DNA of 64,000 nucleotides. It comes from Phaeocystidibacter marisrubri (GTDB taxonomy: Bacteria > Bacteroidota > Bacteroidia > Flavobacteriales > Schleiferiaceae). The translations under genes were made by a program, and so were the position numbers. The DNA is taken from NCBI RefSeq assembly GCF_008933165.1, contig NZ_WBVQ01000001.1:1178001-1242000 (forward strand), in the 5' to 3' direction. The notes under the pieces were generated by a model. That model worked only from the letters and a program-made list of their open reading frames with translations. It searched no databases and was not told the DNA's origin. Below are positions 43,448 through 52,367 of the stretch, piece after piece (position 1 is the first letter of the stretch; every line of letters begins with the position of its first letter).

Positions 43448-44561
43448 TACCATTGAAGAAGCCATTGAGGATATCCGCAATGGCAAAGTGGTAATCGTAG
43501 TGGATGATGAAGACCGTGAAAATGAAGGAGACTTCGTTGCCGCAGCGGAACTCGTTACTCCAGAAATGATAAACTTCATGGCCACTCATGGTCGTGGATT
43601 AATTTGTACCCCACTCATCGACAGTAGATGTGAGGAATTGGATCTCCATTTGATGGTGAATAAAAACACCGATCCAATGCACACCTCCTTCACTGTGAGC
43701 ATCGACCTCATTGGAAACGGTGTAACCACAGGGATTTCTGCCAGCGACCGTGCGAAAACGGTTAAGGCTCTTGTAGATCCAAATACCAAGCCGGAAGACC
43801 TTGGTAGACCGGGACACATCTTCCCACTTATCGCTAAACCAGGCGGCGTACTGCGCAGAACAGGGCACACCGAAGCTGCCATTGACCTCGCTCGACTAGC
43901 GGGCTTGGCACCTGCCGGAGTGATTGTGGAGATCATGAACGAAGACGGTACCATGGCTCGCCTTCCGCAACTTCTTGATATTGCGAAAGAGCACGATCTC
44001 AAGGTGGTATCTATCGAGGATTTGGTTGCCTACCGCATGCAGAAAGAATCGCTGATTACATTGCGCGAATCCTTCGACATCGACACCGAATTCGGGAAAT
44101 TCACGCTACACGCTTTTGAACAAACCACCAATGGACAAGTGCATTTGGCACTGACCAAAGGAGAATGGAGTAAAGATGAACCTCTAATGGTTCGCGTTCA
44201 CAGCGCAGGTGTGGGTAATGATATCTTCCACTTACTTACTCAATCTCCAGCTCATCAGCTGGAACGTGCAATGAAAGCCGTAGAGAAAGAAGGAAAAGGC
44301 GTAATCGTGTATATGAACCAACATCAGATGGCTGGTTCGTTACTCGACCGACTTCGCGAATACAGAACTTCACTAGAAGGCGGAGAAACTCCAGCGCGCA
44401 GTACTTCATTTACAAAGGATACACGCGATTACGGAATAGGCGCTCAGATTCTACATGAATTGGGCGTTTCTAAACTCCGCCTCCTCACCAATCATCCGAT
44501 TAAACGCGTTGGTATCATCGGGTATGGATTGGAAATCATTGAAAACGTTACTATGGATTAG
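43407..44561 (+). CDS. ribB: RibB with a degenerate GTP cyclohydrolase II domain
   Basis: A 384-residue protein from the ATG at 43407, which is preceded by AAGGAG (43392-43397), a rare Shine-Dalgarno-like sequence here. The first 205 residues form an active-looking 3,4-dihydroxy-2-butanone 4-phosphate synthase: DDEDRENEGDFVAAAE, THGRGLICTPL and RRTGHTEAAIDLARL. The rest aligns with GTP cyclohydrolase II but lost its key residues. The zinc cysteine cluster (GDxxxSxRCDCG) is replaced by NDIFHLLTQSPAHQ, and the RQEGRG loop by NQHQMAG. Only DYGIGAQILHELGV and the LRLLTNHP ending are kept. So only the DHBP-synthase step of riboflavin synthesis is likely. Confidence 0.92.
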   Translation: MSGNQQSEHKSALNTIEEAIEDIRNGKVVIVVDDEDRENEGDFVAAAELVTPEMINFMATHGRGLICTPLIDSRCEELDLHLMVNKNTDPMHTSFTVSIDLIGNGVTTGISASDRAKTVKALVDPNTKPEDLGRPGHIFPLIAKPGGVLRRTGHTEAAIDLARLAGLAPAGVIVEIMNEDGTMARLPQLLDIAKEHDLKVVSIEDLVAYRMQKESLITLRESFDIDTEFGKFTLHAFEQTTNGQVHLALTKGEWSKDEPLMVRVHSAGVGNDIFHLLTQSPAHQLERAMKAVEKEGKGVIVYMNQHQMAGSLLDRLREYRTSLEGGETPARSTSFTKDTRDYGIGAQILHELGVSKLRLLTNHPIKRVGIIGYGLEIIENVTMD

Positions 44562-47500
44562 GTTCTACCGCTGTAGAATCTACATTCTCTTCAGACGAAC
44601 GACCAGAGGGCTTGCGATCAGGTGTTCTAAACTTGACCAAGCCCTTTGCTGTATCTGAAACCGTCGTATCAGCTGGTAAAGTGGGTTCCGCATTCGGTAT
44701 GCTATCGTTCATTTCAACCGGTGGATGTCCGAAAAGTTTTTCTACCAATTCATCCCACGTTTCAAAATCCGCTTGATAGTACACACTCACCCCTTGGGTA
44801 TACGGAGACAAGTAATCTAACCCTGGGTTGTTCTGATTACTTCTATTGAAGGCTTTGGTTCGAATACGACCATCTTCCGTGATTTTGTATTCTACTTCAA
44901 CGTCACCCGTTACGGTTTGCTGTTGGGCTTGAGATGAATTTGTGTTCTGATCAAGTGGAATATCCACATTGCCGTTTACGACAATTCTATCATTGGCAAA
45001 TGACTTGGACACACTCACTTCAAACTCACTCCCCACAGCCGCATCGTTTCCGTACGTATTGTAGTTGAGAGATAGGTCGGCATAATCACCAAATACCGAT
45101 TTAGCTGCCCAGTTGGACATCACACTCGCCATTTGATCGATCGGTTGTGAAACGAGATCATCAGCAATGGAATTATCAGGATTCCAAAACGTGTTGGCGA
45201 CCAAAAGCGAGAAGGCATTGTCCATCATCTTATCCTGATCGCTCAATCGGTTTCGGATTTCCTCTTGCCATGCGGTGCTCACATTGGGCACCTCGATATT
45301 AAACGAAATATTGGGGTTCATCAATGCTCCTGTTAGGTGCATGATTAGATTTACTTTCACCCGCTGACCACCATATCCACTGGCGGCAGAAACCATTCCA
45401 CTTAAAGTTGTTCTCGTGGAGTATTCAGCGAATAAATCAATCTGTGCATCAAAAGGGTCTCCACTCCAATTCAACGTAGATCCTTTTCGGATTTGGAATT
45501 TTTTGGAGACAACATTTTGCAATCTAAACAGGTACTCTCCCTGAGTTACGGTATAGTTACCTAGAATGGCTAAATCACCCGAGCTGCTCAAGTTTATCTT
45601 GATGAGCCCAGCACCTTGTCCTTTGATCTCACCACCTACAGATTCATCCAGAATAAGTTGCACCTCCGCTTCAGGCTTCATATTGGCATTCACTGTAATA
45701 CTGAGTCCTCCCAAATCTTGAACCTTTCCTTTTCTAACAAAATTGAAGGCTGTGGTTGCCGTATCTATTGTTGGATCTACAAAGGTGATAAAGTCATTTT
45801 GCCCAATCTCGGTTGGAGAAGACAAAGGCAGTTTAATCGAAGTTCCTTCCTCCGCCTCTACGTCAATTTGTAGATTCATCTGATCGGTTGGTCCTACAAT
45901 TCGAACCGCACCAGAAGCGTATGCCTTGCCGAAGAAGTAATTGTTGTCGCCTTCTTCCGTATCTAGGCTCAGCAGTCGGTTAGCTTGAATGGCCAAATCG
46001 AACTTAATGTCACTCAAGTTCTTGTGATAGATTACCCCGGAAGCAATTCCCGTTGTCTGATCCTTGGTATCTCGCATAGGAACGCGATCCAAAAGAATTT
46101 TATCGGATGATAAATGAATGGTAGGACTACCTTCAAAGTTGTAATCGGTTCCCAAGAACGGAACGCTGAACGCAGCATTCGGAAGTCGGAGTTCCCCCGA
46201 TAGCGTTGGTTTCTCGAATGTCCCTGCCAAGTGGATATTTCCTTGAACCGCTCCCCTCAAATTATCTAGAATTCCCAGCAGATAAGAGTTGAAACAAGCC
46301 AATCGGAATCGATTCAAATCGATATCTACCAACAACGGAGAAGTACTATCTGGAGCGATGATACCCGAAACCGCCATGGTCTCTAGCGTTCCAAGGGTAA
46401 TATTACCGTCAATAAGGGTTTTATTCCTCACTACATCCCAATCGAGGTTGAAGTCGAGATTTCCCAAGTGCTGTTGATTGAGATGAAGACTATCCACACT
46501 CAAGTTACCCGCCATGCTCGGTGTTCCAAACAAATCGTTGAGAATCAAAATCCCTGTTGCCTGCCCATTGAACTCTGTCGATTCTTGACGAAGCAGATAG
46601 TTCACCAATTGAAGATCCAATCGGTGAAGGTTCAATCGAAGAACTTCGTATTCGTTATCAGAAATAAATCCGTTTATACTCAATGAACTAGTTCTCCCCT
46701 CAAAGTTATAGCCGGCAAACTCCATTCTACCAGGTTGAATGAGTAAGCGGTTAGTATTGTCGAGAATCAAGGTATCAGTTCCTACATTAAACCTCACTTT
46801 ATTCCATGAGAAAGCCACGGAATTTGGCGTCGGTTGCAACATATAGCCATTGAGCTTTAATCGAGAATCAATGGAATCTTTCAGTGTACCCTTGAAATCA
46901 ATGAGCGTACTATCCTTGAGAAAATCAGCTTTTAATTTGATGATATCCGTCTCCAATCCGTCGGCATTGAAAATGCTACGCACATTAGAGTTCATCACGT
47001 ATCTTCCGTGCGAACCATTGAGTCGAATGGCCGTTGTATCAAAGTACGTCCCATAAAGGTCTATTCCTGGCGCATCAATGTTTAACGACAACTGCCCATT
47101 CACTGAGTTGATACGTCCATCGATAGAGGTTCCTGTTGCCACCCTCAATCCCCTAGCGAGTAATGCAGAAATGATATCGGGTTTCTTCAGGGTTAGATTG
47201 AATTCAATATCCGTGTAAAGTGGTTCTTCCTCGTATGGGAATTGAGAACTCACGGAAGCTAGTGCGGCTAAGAAGGGCTTGTGAATTTGGAACAGCTTGT
47301 ATTCTCCTTCAATGTATCCATCTAAAATATCGGAATCAATTGCATTCCTAGTGATATTTCCTGCGTTGCTACTGGTGAGAACGAATTCATTGAAAGAATG
47401 AAGTCTTGCTCCTCTTCGGTACTTTACACTATCAATATTGATCTGCCCCTGCCACCACTCATCTTTGTACAAAAGAAAGTCGGCAACAATCTCTCCACTT

Positions 47501-49098
47501 AACCACGAAACTGTATCACCCACAAATCCGATTGTGTACAAATCTGTAGAATCAATAGTGGCCACGAAGTCGAGCGTGGCGGTATCGGTACTGAAGTCAA
47601 GGCCACCATCAAAATCCAACTTTACTCGTGGGTCATTGACATCAAATTCACCATTGAACTTCCTATTCGCCACATCTCCTTCAATAGAAATGTTGCGATA
47701 GTTGTAGGCCTTGTATTCAAACTCTGCCACATTCAAGTCCAACTGAGCCGATGCCTTTTTCGCGTTGAATCCCACGCCCTTTACCTGTCCTGCTGCGGTA
47801 ATGGTTCCCAAAGTTGGATCTTCTAACAATCCTCCAAGATCAAACCCCATCAAGCCCAATTCACCGGAATAGGAAGCGATGTCTGAATTCCCTAGATCTT
47901 TGAACGACATGTTTACGTTTGCATCCCCAAGGTTGGATTTGATCTCCCCTCGAGTAGAAAAACTCTCTAGCGTTCCTTCGTAGTGTCCAGACAAATCGAT
48001 GTAACTCATTTGGAGCAATACATCAGGCAATCCCCCTTCAATAAAAGGACTTACGTATGTATTGATGTCCGCACCATTCGTTTGACAATAGCCAATAAAT
48101 GCATCGAGATAGAGATCGCTCGGTTCGGTACAATCTACGATATGAACATTTCCGAAAAACTGAGTGGACCCCACAATAACATCCATGTTTGTGGCCGTAA
48201 GGTCATTCACCGATCCTTTAAAACTCCCATTTACAGTGAGTTCATCAAAAGATGGGTACTGAGGGATATAACTTTGGATTTCACTGGAGCTTATGACAGA
48301 ATTCTCGAACTGCCCTTCCATCACCACGGCATTCAAAAAGTCTGAAAACTCGCCAAGATCGCGGTACTTTAGTTTGGCAATTCCCTTAACCCTTGATTTG
48401 TCTGTAACAAAGTAGAGATCCTCCAGCGACATGTAGTTCGACTTAAACGCCGCCTTACCGCGGAACTCATGCAGATTAAATCGCCGATCATCTTTAAACG
48501 ACAATTGGTTGAAGTTGGCCTCCACGTACGAACCGTCCAATTCAAAATCGCTCACCATCACTGTGGCGTCGTAAAAATCCAATAGTGTGCATGAATCGCA
48601 GTTCACAGGGCGTTTCATGTAATCAAAATCAGAGATGTAGATGTTGTTAAAAGACAATTTGAAATCCTCCGAAGTAGTGTCTACCGGCGCATCACTGCTA
48701 AAGTGATCCAACCAATACATGAAGTTGAAAAGCGTATCCTCTTCGTATTTACGCATGTAGAACTTTCCGCCTTGAAGCGAAACATCTCCTGCATACAGGT
48801 GATTATTCGAAAAACCAGAGAACTCAAAACTGATTTCATCGGCATAAATCAAGGTGTCATTCCGATGATCTGGTGCATACACACCGTGAAGATGAATCAC
48901 ATTGGGAAACTGAAAATCGGCGGATCTCAATTGAACTTCTAGTCCAAATTCGCTCTTCAGATAGTTGACAGCGATGTTTGCCAAGGAAGTTTGCACTCCC
49001 GGAATCGAGAAAACGGCGCCTGTTAACACGATGAGTATCAGGAGTGAAATAATCACTCGCTTGATGAATTTCCAAATACCTCTTAGTACGGCGTTCAT
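44551..49098 (-). CDS. TamB-like AsmA-superfamily envelope protein
   Basis: A very large protein, 1515 residues from the ATG at 49098. It starts MNAVLRGIWKFIKRVIISLL, a basic and hydrophobic anchor, and the rest is one long run of beta-strand repeats as in the bridge-like TamB/AsmA family. The C-terminal DUF490/TamB domain is present (GNYTVTQGEYLFRLQNVVSK, GSTLNWSGDPFDAQIDLFAE). Such proteins span the periplasm and move phospholipids or help outer-membrane assembly. An in-frame ATG at 49143 is less likely. It ends with an 11-base overlap with the convergent ribB. Confidence 0.9.
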   Translation of the reverse strand: MNAVLRGIWKFIKRVIISLLILIVLTGAVFSIPGVQTSLANIAVNYLKSEFGLEVQLRSADFQFPNVIHLHGVYAPDHRNDTLIYADEISFEFSGFSNNHLYAGDVSLQGGKFYMRKYEEDTLFNFMYWLDHFSSDAPVDTTSEDFKLSFNNIYISDFDYMKRPVNCDSCTLLDFYDATVMVSDFELDGSYVEANFNQLSFKDDRRFNLHEFRGKAAFKSNYMSLEDLYFVTDKSRVKGIAKLKYRDLGEFSDFLNAVVMEGQFENSVISSSEIQSYIPQYPSFDELTVNGSFKGSVNDLTATNMDVIVGSTQFFGNVHIVDCTEPSDLYLDAFIGYCQTNGADINTYVSPFIEGGLPDVLLQMSYIDLSGHYEGTLESFSTRGEIKSNLGDANVNMSFKDLGNSDIASYSGELGLMGFDLGGLLEDPTLGTITAAGQVKGVGFNAKKASAQLDLNVAEFEYKAYNYRNISIEGDVANRKFNGEFDVNDPRVKLDFDGGLDFSTDTATLDFVATIDSTDLYTIGFVGDTVSWLSGEIVADFLLYKDEWWQGQINIDSVKYRRGARLHSFNEFVLTSSNAGNITRNAIDSDILDGYIEGEYKLFQIHKPFLAALASVSSQFPYEEEPLYTDIEFNLTLKKPDIISALLARGLRVATGTSIDGRINSVNGQLSLNIDAPGIDLYGTYFDTTAIRLNGSHGRYVMNSNVRSIFNADGLETDIIKLKADFLKDSTLIDFKGTLKDSIDSRLKLNGYMLQPTPNSVAFSWNKVRFNVGTDTLILDNTNRLLIQPGRMEFAGYNFEGRTSSLSINGFISDNEYEVLRLNLHRLDLQLVNYLLRQESTEFNGQATGILILNDLFGTPSMAGNLSVDSLHLNQQHLGNLDFNLDWDVVRNKTLIDGNITLGTLETMAVSGIIAPDSTSPLLVDIDLNRFRLACFNSYLLGILDNLRGAVQGNIHLAGTFEKPTLSGELRLPNAAFSVPFLGTDYNFEGSPTIHLSSDKILLDRVPMRDTKDQTTGIASGVIYHKNLSDIKFDLAIQANRLLSLDTEEGDNNYFFGKAYASGAVRIVGPTDQMNLQIDVEAEEGTSIKLPLSSPTEIGQNDFITFVDPTIDTATTAFNFVRKGKVQDLGGLSITVNANMKPEAEVQLILDESVGGEIKGQGAGLIKINLSSSGDLAILGNYTVTQGEYLFRLQNVVSKKFQIRKGSTLNWSGDPFDAQIDLFAEYSTRTTLSGMVSAASGYGGQRVKVNLIMHLTGALMNPNISFNIEVPNVSTAWQEEIRNRLSDQDKMMDNAFSLLVANTFWNPDNSIADDLVSQPIDQMASVMSNWAAKSVFGDYADLSLNYNTYGNDAAVGSEFEVSVSKSFANDRIVVNGNVDIPLDQNTNSSQAQQQTVTGDVEVEYKITEDGRIRTKAFNRSNQNNPGLDYLSPYTQGVSVYYQADFETWDELVEKLFGHPPVEMNDSIPNAEPTLPADTTVSDTAKGLVKFRTPDRKPSGRSSEENVDSTAVEPNP

Positions 49099-49131
49099 TG
49101 GCTTGGCGAAAGAACCGATTTCTTTGTAGCA

Positions 49132-49139
49132 CGAAGGTA
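49132..49139 (-). promoter_or_regulatory. Possible -7 box of the tamB-like gene
   Basis: TACCTTCG on the minus strand, 33 bases before the ATG at 49098. It differs from TAnnTTTG at one base. The same TACCTTCR form lies before other minus-strand genes near 605 and 4033. Confidence 0.35.
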
Positions 49140-49203
49140 ACAATTATCGATCCGAAATTGATTTGAGCCTCCCAAGTACTATACACATCCAACGTTGAAT
49201 ATC

Positions 49204-49211
49204 TACATTTG
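49204..49211 (+). promoter_or_regulatory. Promoter -7 box of tsaD, near-leaderless
   Basis: TACATTTG is followed by CACC and then the ATG at 49216, the same layout as queE. Transcription starting in the usual place would begin at or beside the start codon. Confidence 0.6.
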
Positions 49212-49215
49212 CACC

Positions 49216-50235
49216 ATGCCAAAAAAGGAATACATACTTGCCATCGAATCCTCTTGTGATGATACGGCTGCAGCAGTGTTGTCAGAGAGACGCATACTCT
49301 CCAACGTTGTAGCCAGTCAGAAAGTGCACGAAGAGTACGGTGGTGTAGTTCCAGAATTGGCCAGTAGAGCGCATCAAGCTCACATTGTTCCCGTGGTGAA
49401 CAGCGCTCTCACGGAGGCGGGAATCACCGCAGCAGATCTGTCAGCCATTGCTTTTACAGCGGGCCCTGGACTCCTAGGTTCTCTATTAGTAGGAACCAGT
49501 TTTGCCAAATCACTCAGTTTAGCTCTCTCCATACCGCTGATTGATGTCCACCACATGAGGGCTCATGTTCTCGCTCACCTCATTGAAGCAGAGGGCGTTA
49601 AAAATCCAGAATTTCCCTTTTTGTGCTTAACCGTAAGCGGCGGCCATACCCAGATTGTAAAAGTGAATTCTCCTTCTGATTTTGAAGTGATGGGAGAAAC
49701 GCTAGACGATGCTGCAGGAGAAGCCTTTGACAAAACTGCGAAACTCCTTGGTCTGTCCTATCCTGGCGGACCAGAAATTGATCGCAGAGCGGCGTTGGGT
49801 AATCCCAATGCCTTTGCCTTTTCTCGTCCTTCACTAGAAGGATACAACTTCAGCTTTAGTGGATTGAAAACCAGCGTGCTATACACCTTGCAAAAGGCGG
49901 TGGCAAAAGAACCTGACTTCATTCAAAAGAACATTGATGATATCTGCGCCAGCGTACAACACACTATCATCGAAATTCTGATGAAGAAATTGGTGGCTGC
50001 ATCAAAAGACACGGGTATCCATCGCATTGCGATAGCCGGCGGGGTTTCAGCGAATAAAGGTCTTCGCAATCGATTGAGCGAACTGGCTGAGAAGCGAAAA
50101 TGGGAACTGTTCTTACCTCCTTTTGAATTCACTACCGATAATGCAGCGATGATTGCCATTGCAGGATACTACAAGTGGAAAGAAGGTCACGTTGCAGATT
50201 TGAGTATTTCTGCCTCTGCTCGAATTAATTTATAA
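49216..50235 (+). CDS. tsaD: tRNA threonylcarbamoyladenosine transferase TsaD
   Basis: A 339-residue protein starting MPKKEYILAIESSCDDTAAA, the canonical first strand. The metal-binding HHMRAHVLAHL, SGGHTQIV and AGGVSANKGLRNRL motifs are intact. TsaD with TsaB and TsaE makes t6A at position 37 of ANN-decoding tRNAs, including Met, Ile and Thr. The start at 49216 is fixed by the family N-terminus. It is divergent from the tamB-like gene. Confidence 0.97.
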   Translation: MPKKEYILAIESSCDDTAAAVLSERRILSNVVASQKVHEEYGGVVPELASRAHQAHIVPVVNSALTEAGITAADLSAIAFTAGPGLLGSLLVGTSFAKSLSLALSIPLIDVHHMRAHVLAHLIEAEGVKNPEFPFLCLTVSGGHTQIVKVNSPSDFEVMGETLDDAAGEAFDKTAKLLGLSYPGGPEIDRRAALGNPNAFAFSRPSLEGYNFSFSGLKTSVLYTLQKAVAKEPDFIQKNIDDICASVQHTIIEILMKKLVAASKDTGIHRIAIAGGVSANKGLRNRLSELAEKRKWELFLPPFEFTTDNAAMIAIAGYYKWKEGHVADLSISASARINL

Positions 50236-50266
50236 GAGACTTAATCAGAAGTCTACTCACGTTTTA

Positions 50267-50274
50267 TAAGTTTG
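50267..50274 (+). promoter_or_regulatory. Promoter -7 box of the rimB-rimK operon
   Basis: TAAGTTTG on the plus strand, 19 bases before the ATG at 50294. It suggests that the protease-like and RimK genes have their own start separate from tsaD. Confidence 0.4.
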
Positions 50275-50293
50275 ACGAAACGTCTAGGCGAAT

Positions 50294-50746
50294 ATGAAAG
50301 CCAAATCCACAATTATAGGTCGCATTGACCAAATTGACTTGCCGGAGTTCGACATGTTCGATTTGGGATGTAAGATTGATACGGGTGCCGCCATCTCCGC
50401 TTTGCACTGTCACAGTGTGAAACTAGTAGAAAGAGATGGAGTTGAACATCTCTACTTCAAGCTTTTAGACAAGAAACACCCACAATACCAAGGAGAGTTC
50501 TACCACACGACTGATTTCCGCGAACGCAAAATAAAAAACAGTTTTGGTCAGGAACAAACGCGCTTTAGCCTAACCACTCAAGTAGTGCTCTTTGGAGAAA
50601 CCTACACCACAGAATTTACATTAGCCGATAGAGAGAAAATGCTCTTCCCTATTCTGATAGGAAGAAGCTTGCTGAAAAACCGATTCATCGTTGATGTCGC
50701 CAAATCCAATCTATCTGCCAAACAAAAAGCAAAAACTTCCCGATGA
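50294..50746 (+). CDS. Retropepsin-like ATP-dependent zinc-protease family protein (RimB-like)
   Basis: A 150-residue protein of the Zn_protease/retropepsin-like family. The motif [15 protein letters not shown] (about 27-41) holds the catalytic Asp-Thr-Gly, and [18 protein letters not shown] is the family C-terminal part. Members coupled to RimK are called RimB and cleave or regulate polyglutamate tails on ribosomal protein S6. It overlaps rimK by four bases, which supports that role. Confidence 0.85.
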   Translation: MKAKSTIIGRIDQIDLPEFDMFDLGCKIDTGAAISALHCHSVKLVERDGVEHLYFKLLDKKHPQYQGEFYHTTDFRERKIKNSFGQEQTRFSLTTQVVLFGETYTTEFTLADREKMLFPILIGRSLLKNRFIVDVAKSNLSAKQKAKTSR

Positions 50747-51654
50747 ATTTAGTCATTCTCTCCGCCAACAAGAACTTATACAGCACGCGCCGCCTCGTTG
50801 AGGCCGCTGAAGCCAGAGGACACAACGTTAGTGTAATTAATCACACGAGAACGTATGTAGTCATGGAGTCGGGAAATTTGAACATCTACTATGGTGACCA
50901 TGTCATTCAAGAGGTGGATGCCATTATCCCGCGCATCGGTGCTTCTGTAACCTACTACGGTAGCGCGATGATTCGTCAATTTGAAATGCGTCAGGTATTT
51001 ACCACGGTAAGCAGTTTGGCTTTAGGTAGATCTAGAGACAAACTCAGAGCAACGCAGATTTTGGCCAAGCACGGTGTAGGTATACCGAAAACGGCCTTTG
51101 CCAAACAGCCAAATGATGTAGAATCACTGATTAAACAAGTTGGTGGTGCTCCTCTCATCGTGAAATTATTGGAAGGAACACAAGGTTTGGGTGTGGTACT
51201 CGCCGAAACGCGAAAAGCGGCAAAGAGTGTAATTGAGGCTTTCTACGGTCTCAATGCAAACATCCTAGTTCAAGAATTCATTGAAGAAGCAGGTGGAGCG
51301 GATATTCGTGCGATTGTAGTGGGCGGAAAAGTGGTAGCCGCTTACAAGCGTCAAGGAAAAGAAGGCGAATTTAGAAGTAATATCCACCGAGGAGGATCGG
51401 GAACCCCTATCAAGCTGAAGAAAGCAGAAAAGGACATGGCGGTAAAGGCTGCTCGTGCTCTAGGCCTGCATGTAGCGGGTGTCGACATGCTTCAGAGTGC
51501 ACGCGGACCGCTCATTCTTGAAGTTAATTCATCTCCGGGATTGCGTGGTGTAGAAACCACAACGAACATTGATGTGGCGAGCGAGATCATCAAATATGTA
51601 GAGGATAACTACACCAAATCTCCTGGTCACAAAAAAGATAAAGTGGGTGCCTAA
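50743..51654 (+). CDS. rimK: RimK-type alpha-L-glutamate ligase
   Basis: A 303-residue ATP-grasp protein. Typical parts are [20 protein letters not shown] at the start, [38 protein letters not shown] (ATP binding) and [18 protein letters not shown] (metal site). RimK adds glutamates to the C-terminus of ribosomal protein S6, or builds other glutamate peptides. It overlaps the protease-like gene upstream by four bases and rsmE by one, forming a translation-linked trio. Confidence 0.93.
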   Translation: MNLVILSANKNLYSTRRLVEAAEARGHNVSVINHTRTYVVMESGNLNIYYGDHVIQEVDAIIPRIGASVTYYGSAMIRQFEMRQVFTTVSSLALGRSRDKLRATQILAKHGVGIPKTAFAKQPNDVESLIKQVGGAPLIVKLLEGTQGLGVVLAETRKAAKSVIEAFYGLNANILVQEFIEEAGGADIRAIVVGGKVVAAYKRQGKEGEFRSNIHRGGSGTPIKLKKAEKDMAVKAARALGLHVAGVDMLQSARGPLILEVNSSPGLRGVETTTNIDVASEIIKYVEDNYTKSPGHKKDKVGA

Positions 51655-52367
51655 TGCAACTCTTCTACGGTCATAAGGATGGGAACTCCGCAGCGCTTAC
51701 TGCGGACGAGAGCAAACATGCGATCAAAGTGTTGAGGAAGTCGGCCGGCGACATCATTCACGTAATGGATGGTGCCGGCAACTTGTACTCAGGTCCTATC
51801 TCGAATGATCACCAGAAACACTGTACCATTCGCATTGAAGAAGAGGTGAACGACTGGAATCCGGTTCCCTACCAATTTCACCTCGCCATAGCGCCCACAA
51901 AGCACATGGATCGATTGGAATGGCTCATAGAAAAAGCTGTAGAAATTGGAATTACGCGCATTACTCCTCTTCTCAGCTTTCACTCCGAACGAAAAGTCTT
52001 GAAGCTAGAGCGATTGGAAAAGATATTGCTCAGTGCCTGTAAACAAAGCTTAAAAGGAACCCTTCCTCAGTTGGACCCTCTCACGAAGTTCACGGACTTC
52101 ATTGTCGAAAAGAGACCGGATCCCACATACATCGGTTACTGCGGAGAAGGAGAAAAGAAACTCCTCGTTTCAGAACTCATGACGAATGGACCTAGTGCAT
52201 GTGTCATCATTGGTCCGGAAGGGGATTTTTCTGCTGATGAATTCTCAATGGCTACATCGGCTGGTGTAGTACCAATCACCCTCGGAGATCAGCGTCTTCG
52301 CACGGAGACGGCGGGATTGACAGCTGTGCAAGCTGCCAATCTCATCCATCAATTAAAATCGCATTAA
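51654..52367 (+). CDS. rsmE: 16S rRNA (uracil1498-N3)-methyltransferase
   Basis: A 237-residue SPOUT methyltransferase. The N-terminal PUA-like part (1-70) is followed by the knot with VIIGPEGDFSADEF and ITLGDQRLRTETAGLTAVQA. It methylates U1498 of 16S rRNA. The start overlaps the rimK stop by one base (TAATG). Its 3' end overlaps by four bases the convergent hutH gene. Confidence 0.96.
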   Translation: MQLFYGHKDGNSAALTADESKHAIKVLRKSAGDIIHVMDGAGNLYSGPISNDHQKHCTIRIEEEVNDWNPVPYQFHLAIAPTKHMDRLEWLIEKAVEIGITRITPLLSFHSERKVLKLERLEKILLSACKQSLKGTLPQLDPLTKFTDFIVEKRPDPTYIGYCGEGEKKLLVSELMTNGPSACVIIGPEGDFSADEFSMATSAGVVPITLGDQRLRTETAGLTAVQAANLIHQLKSH

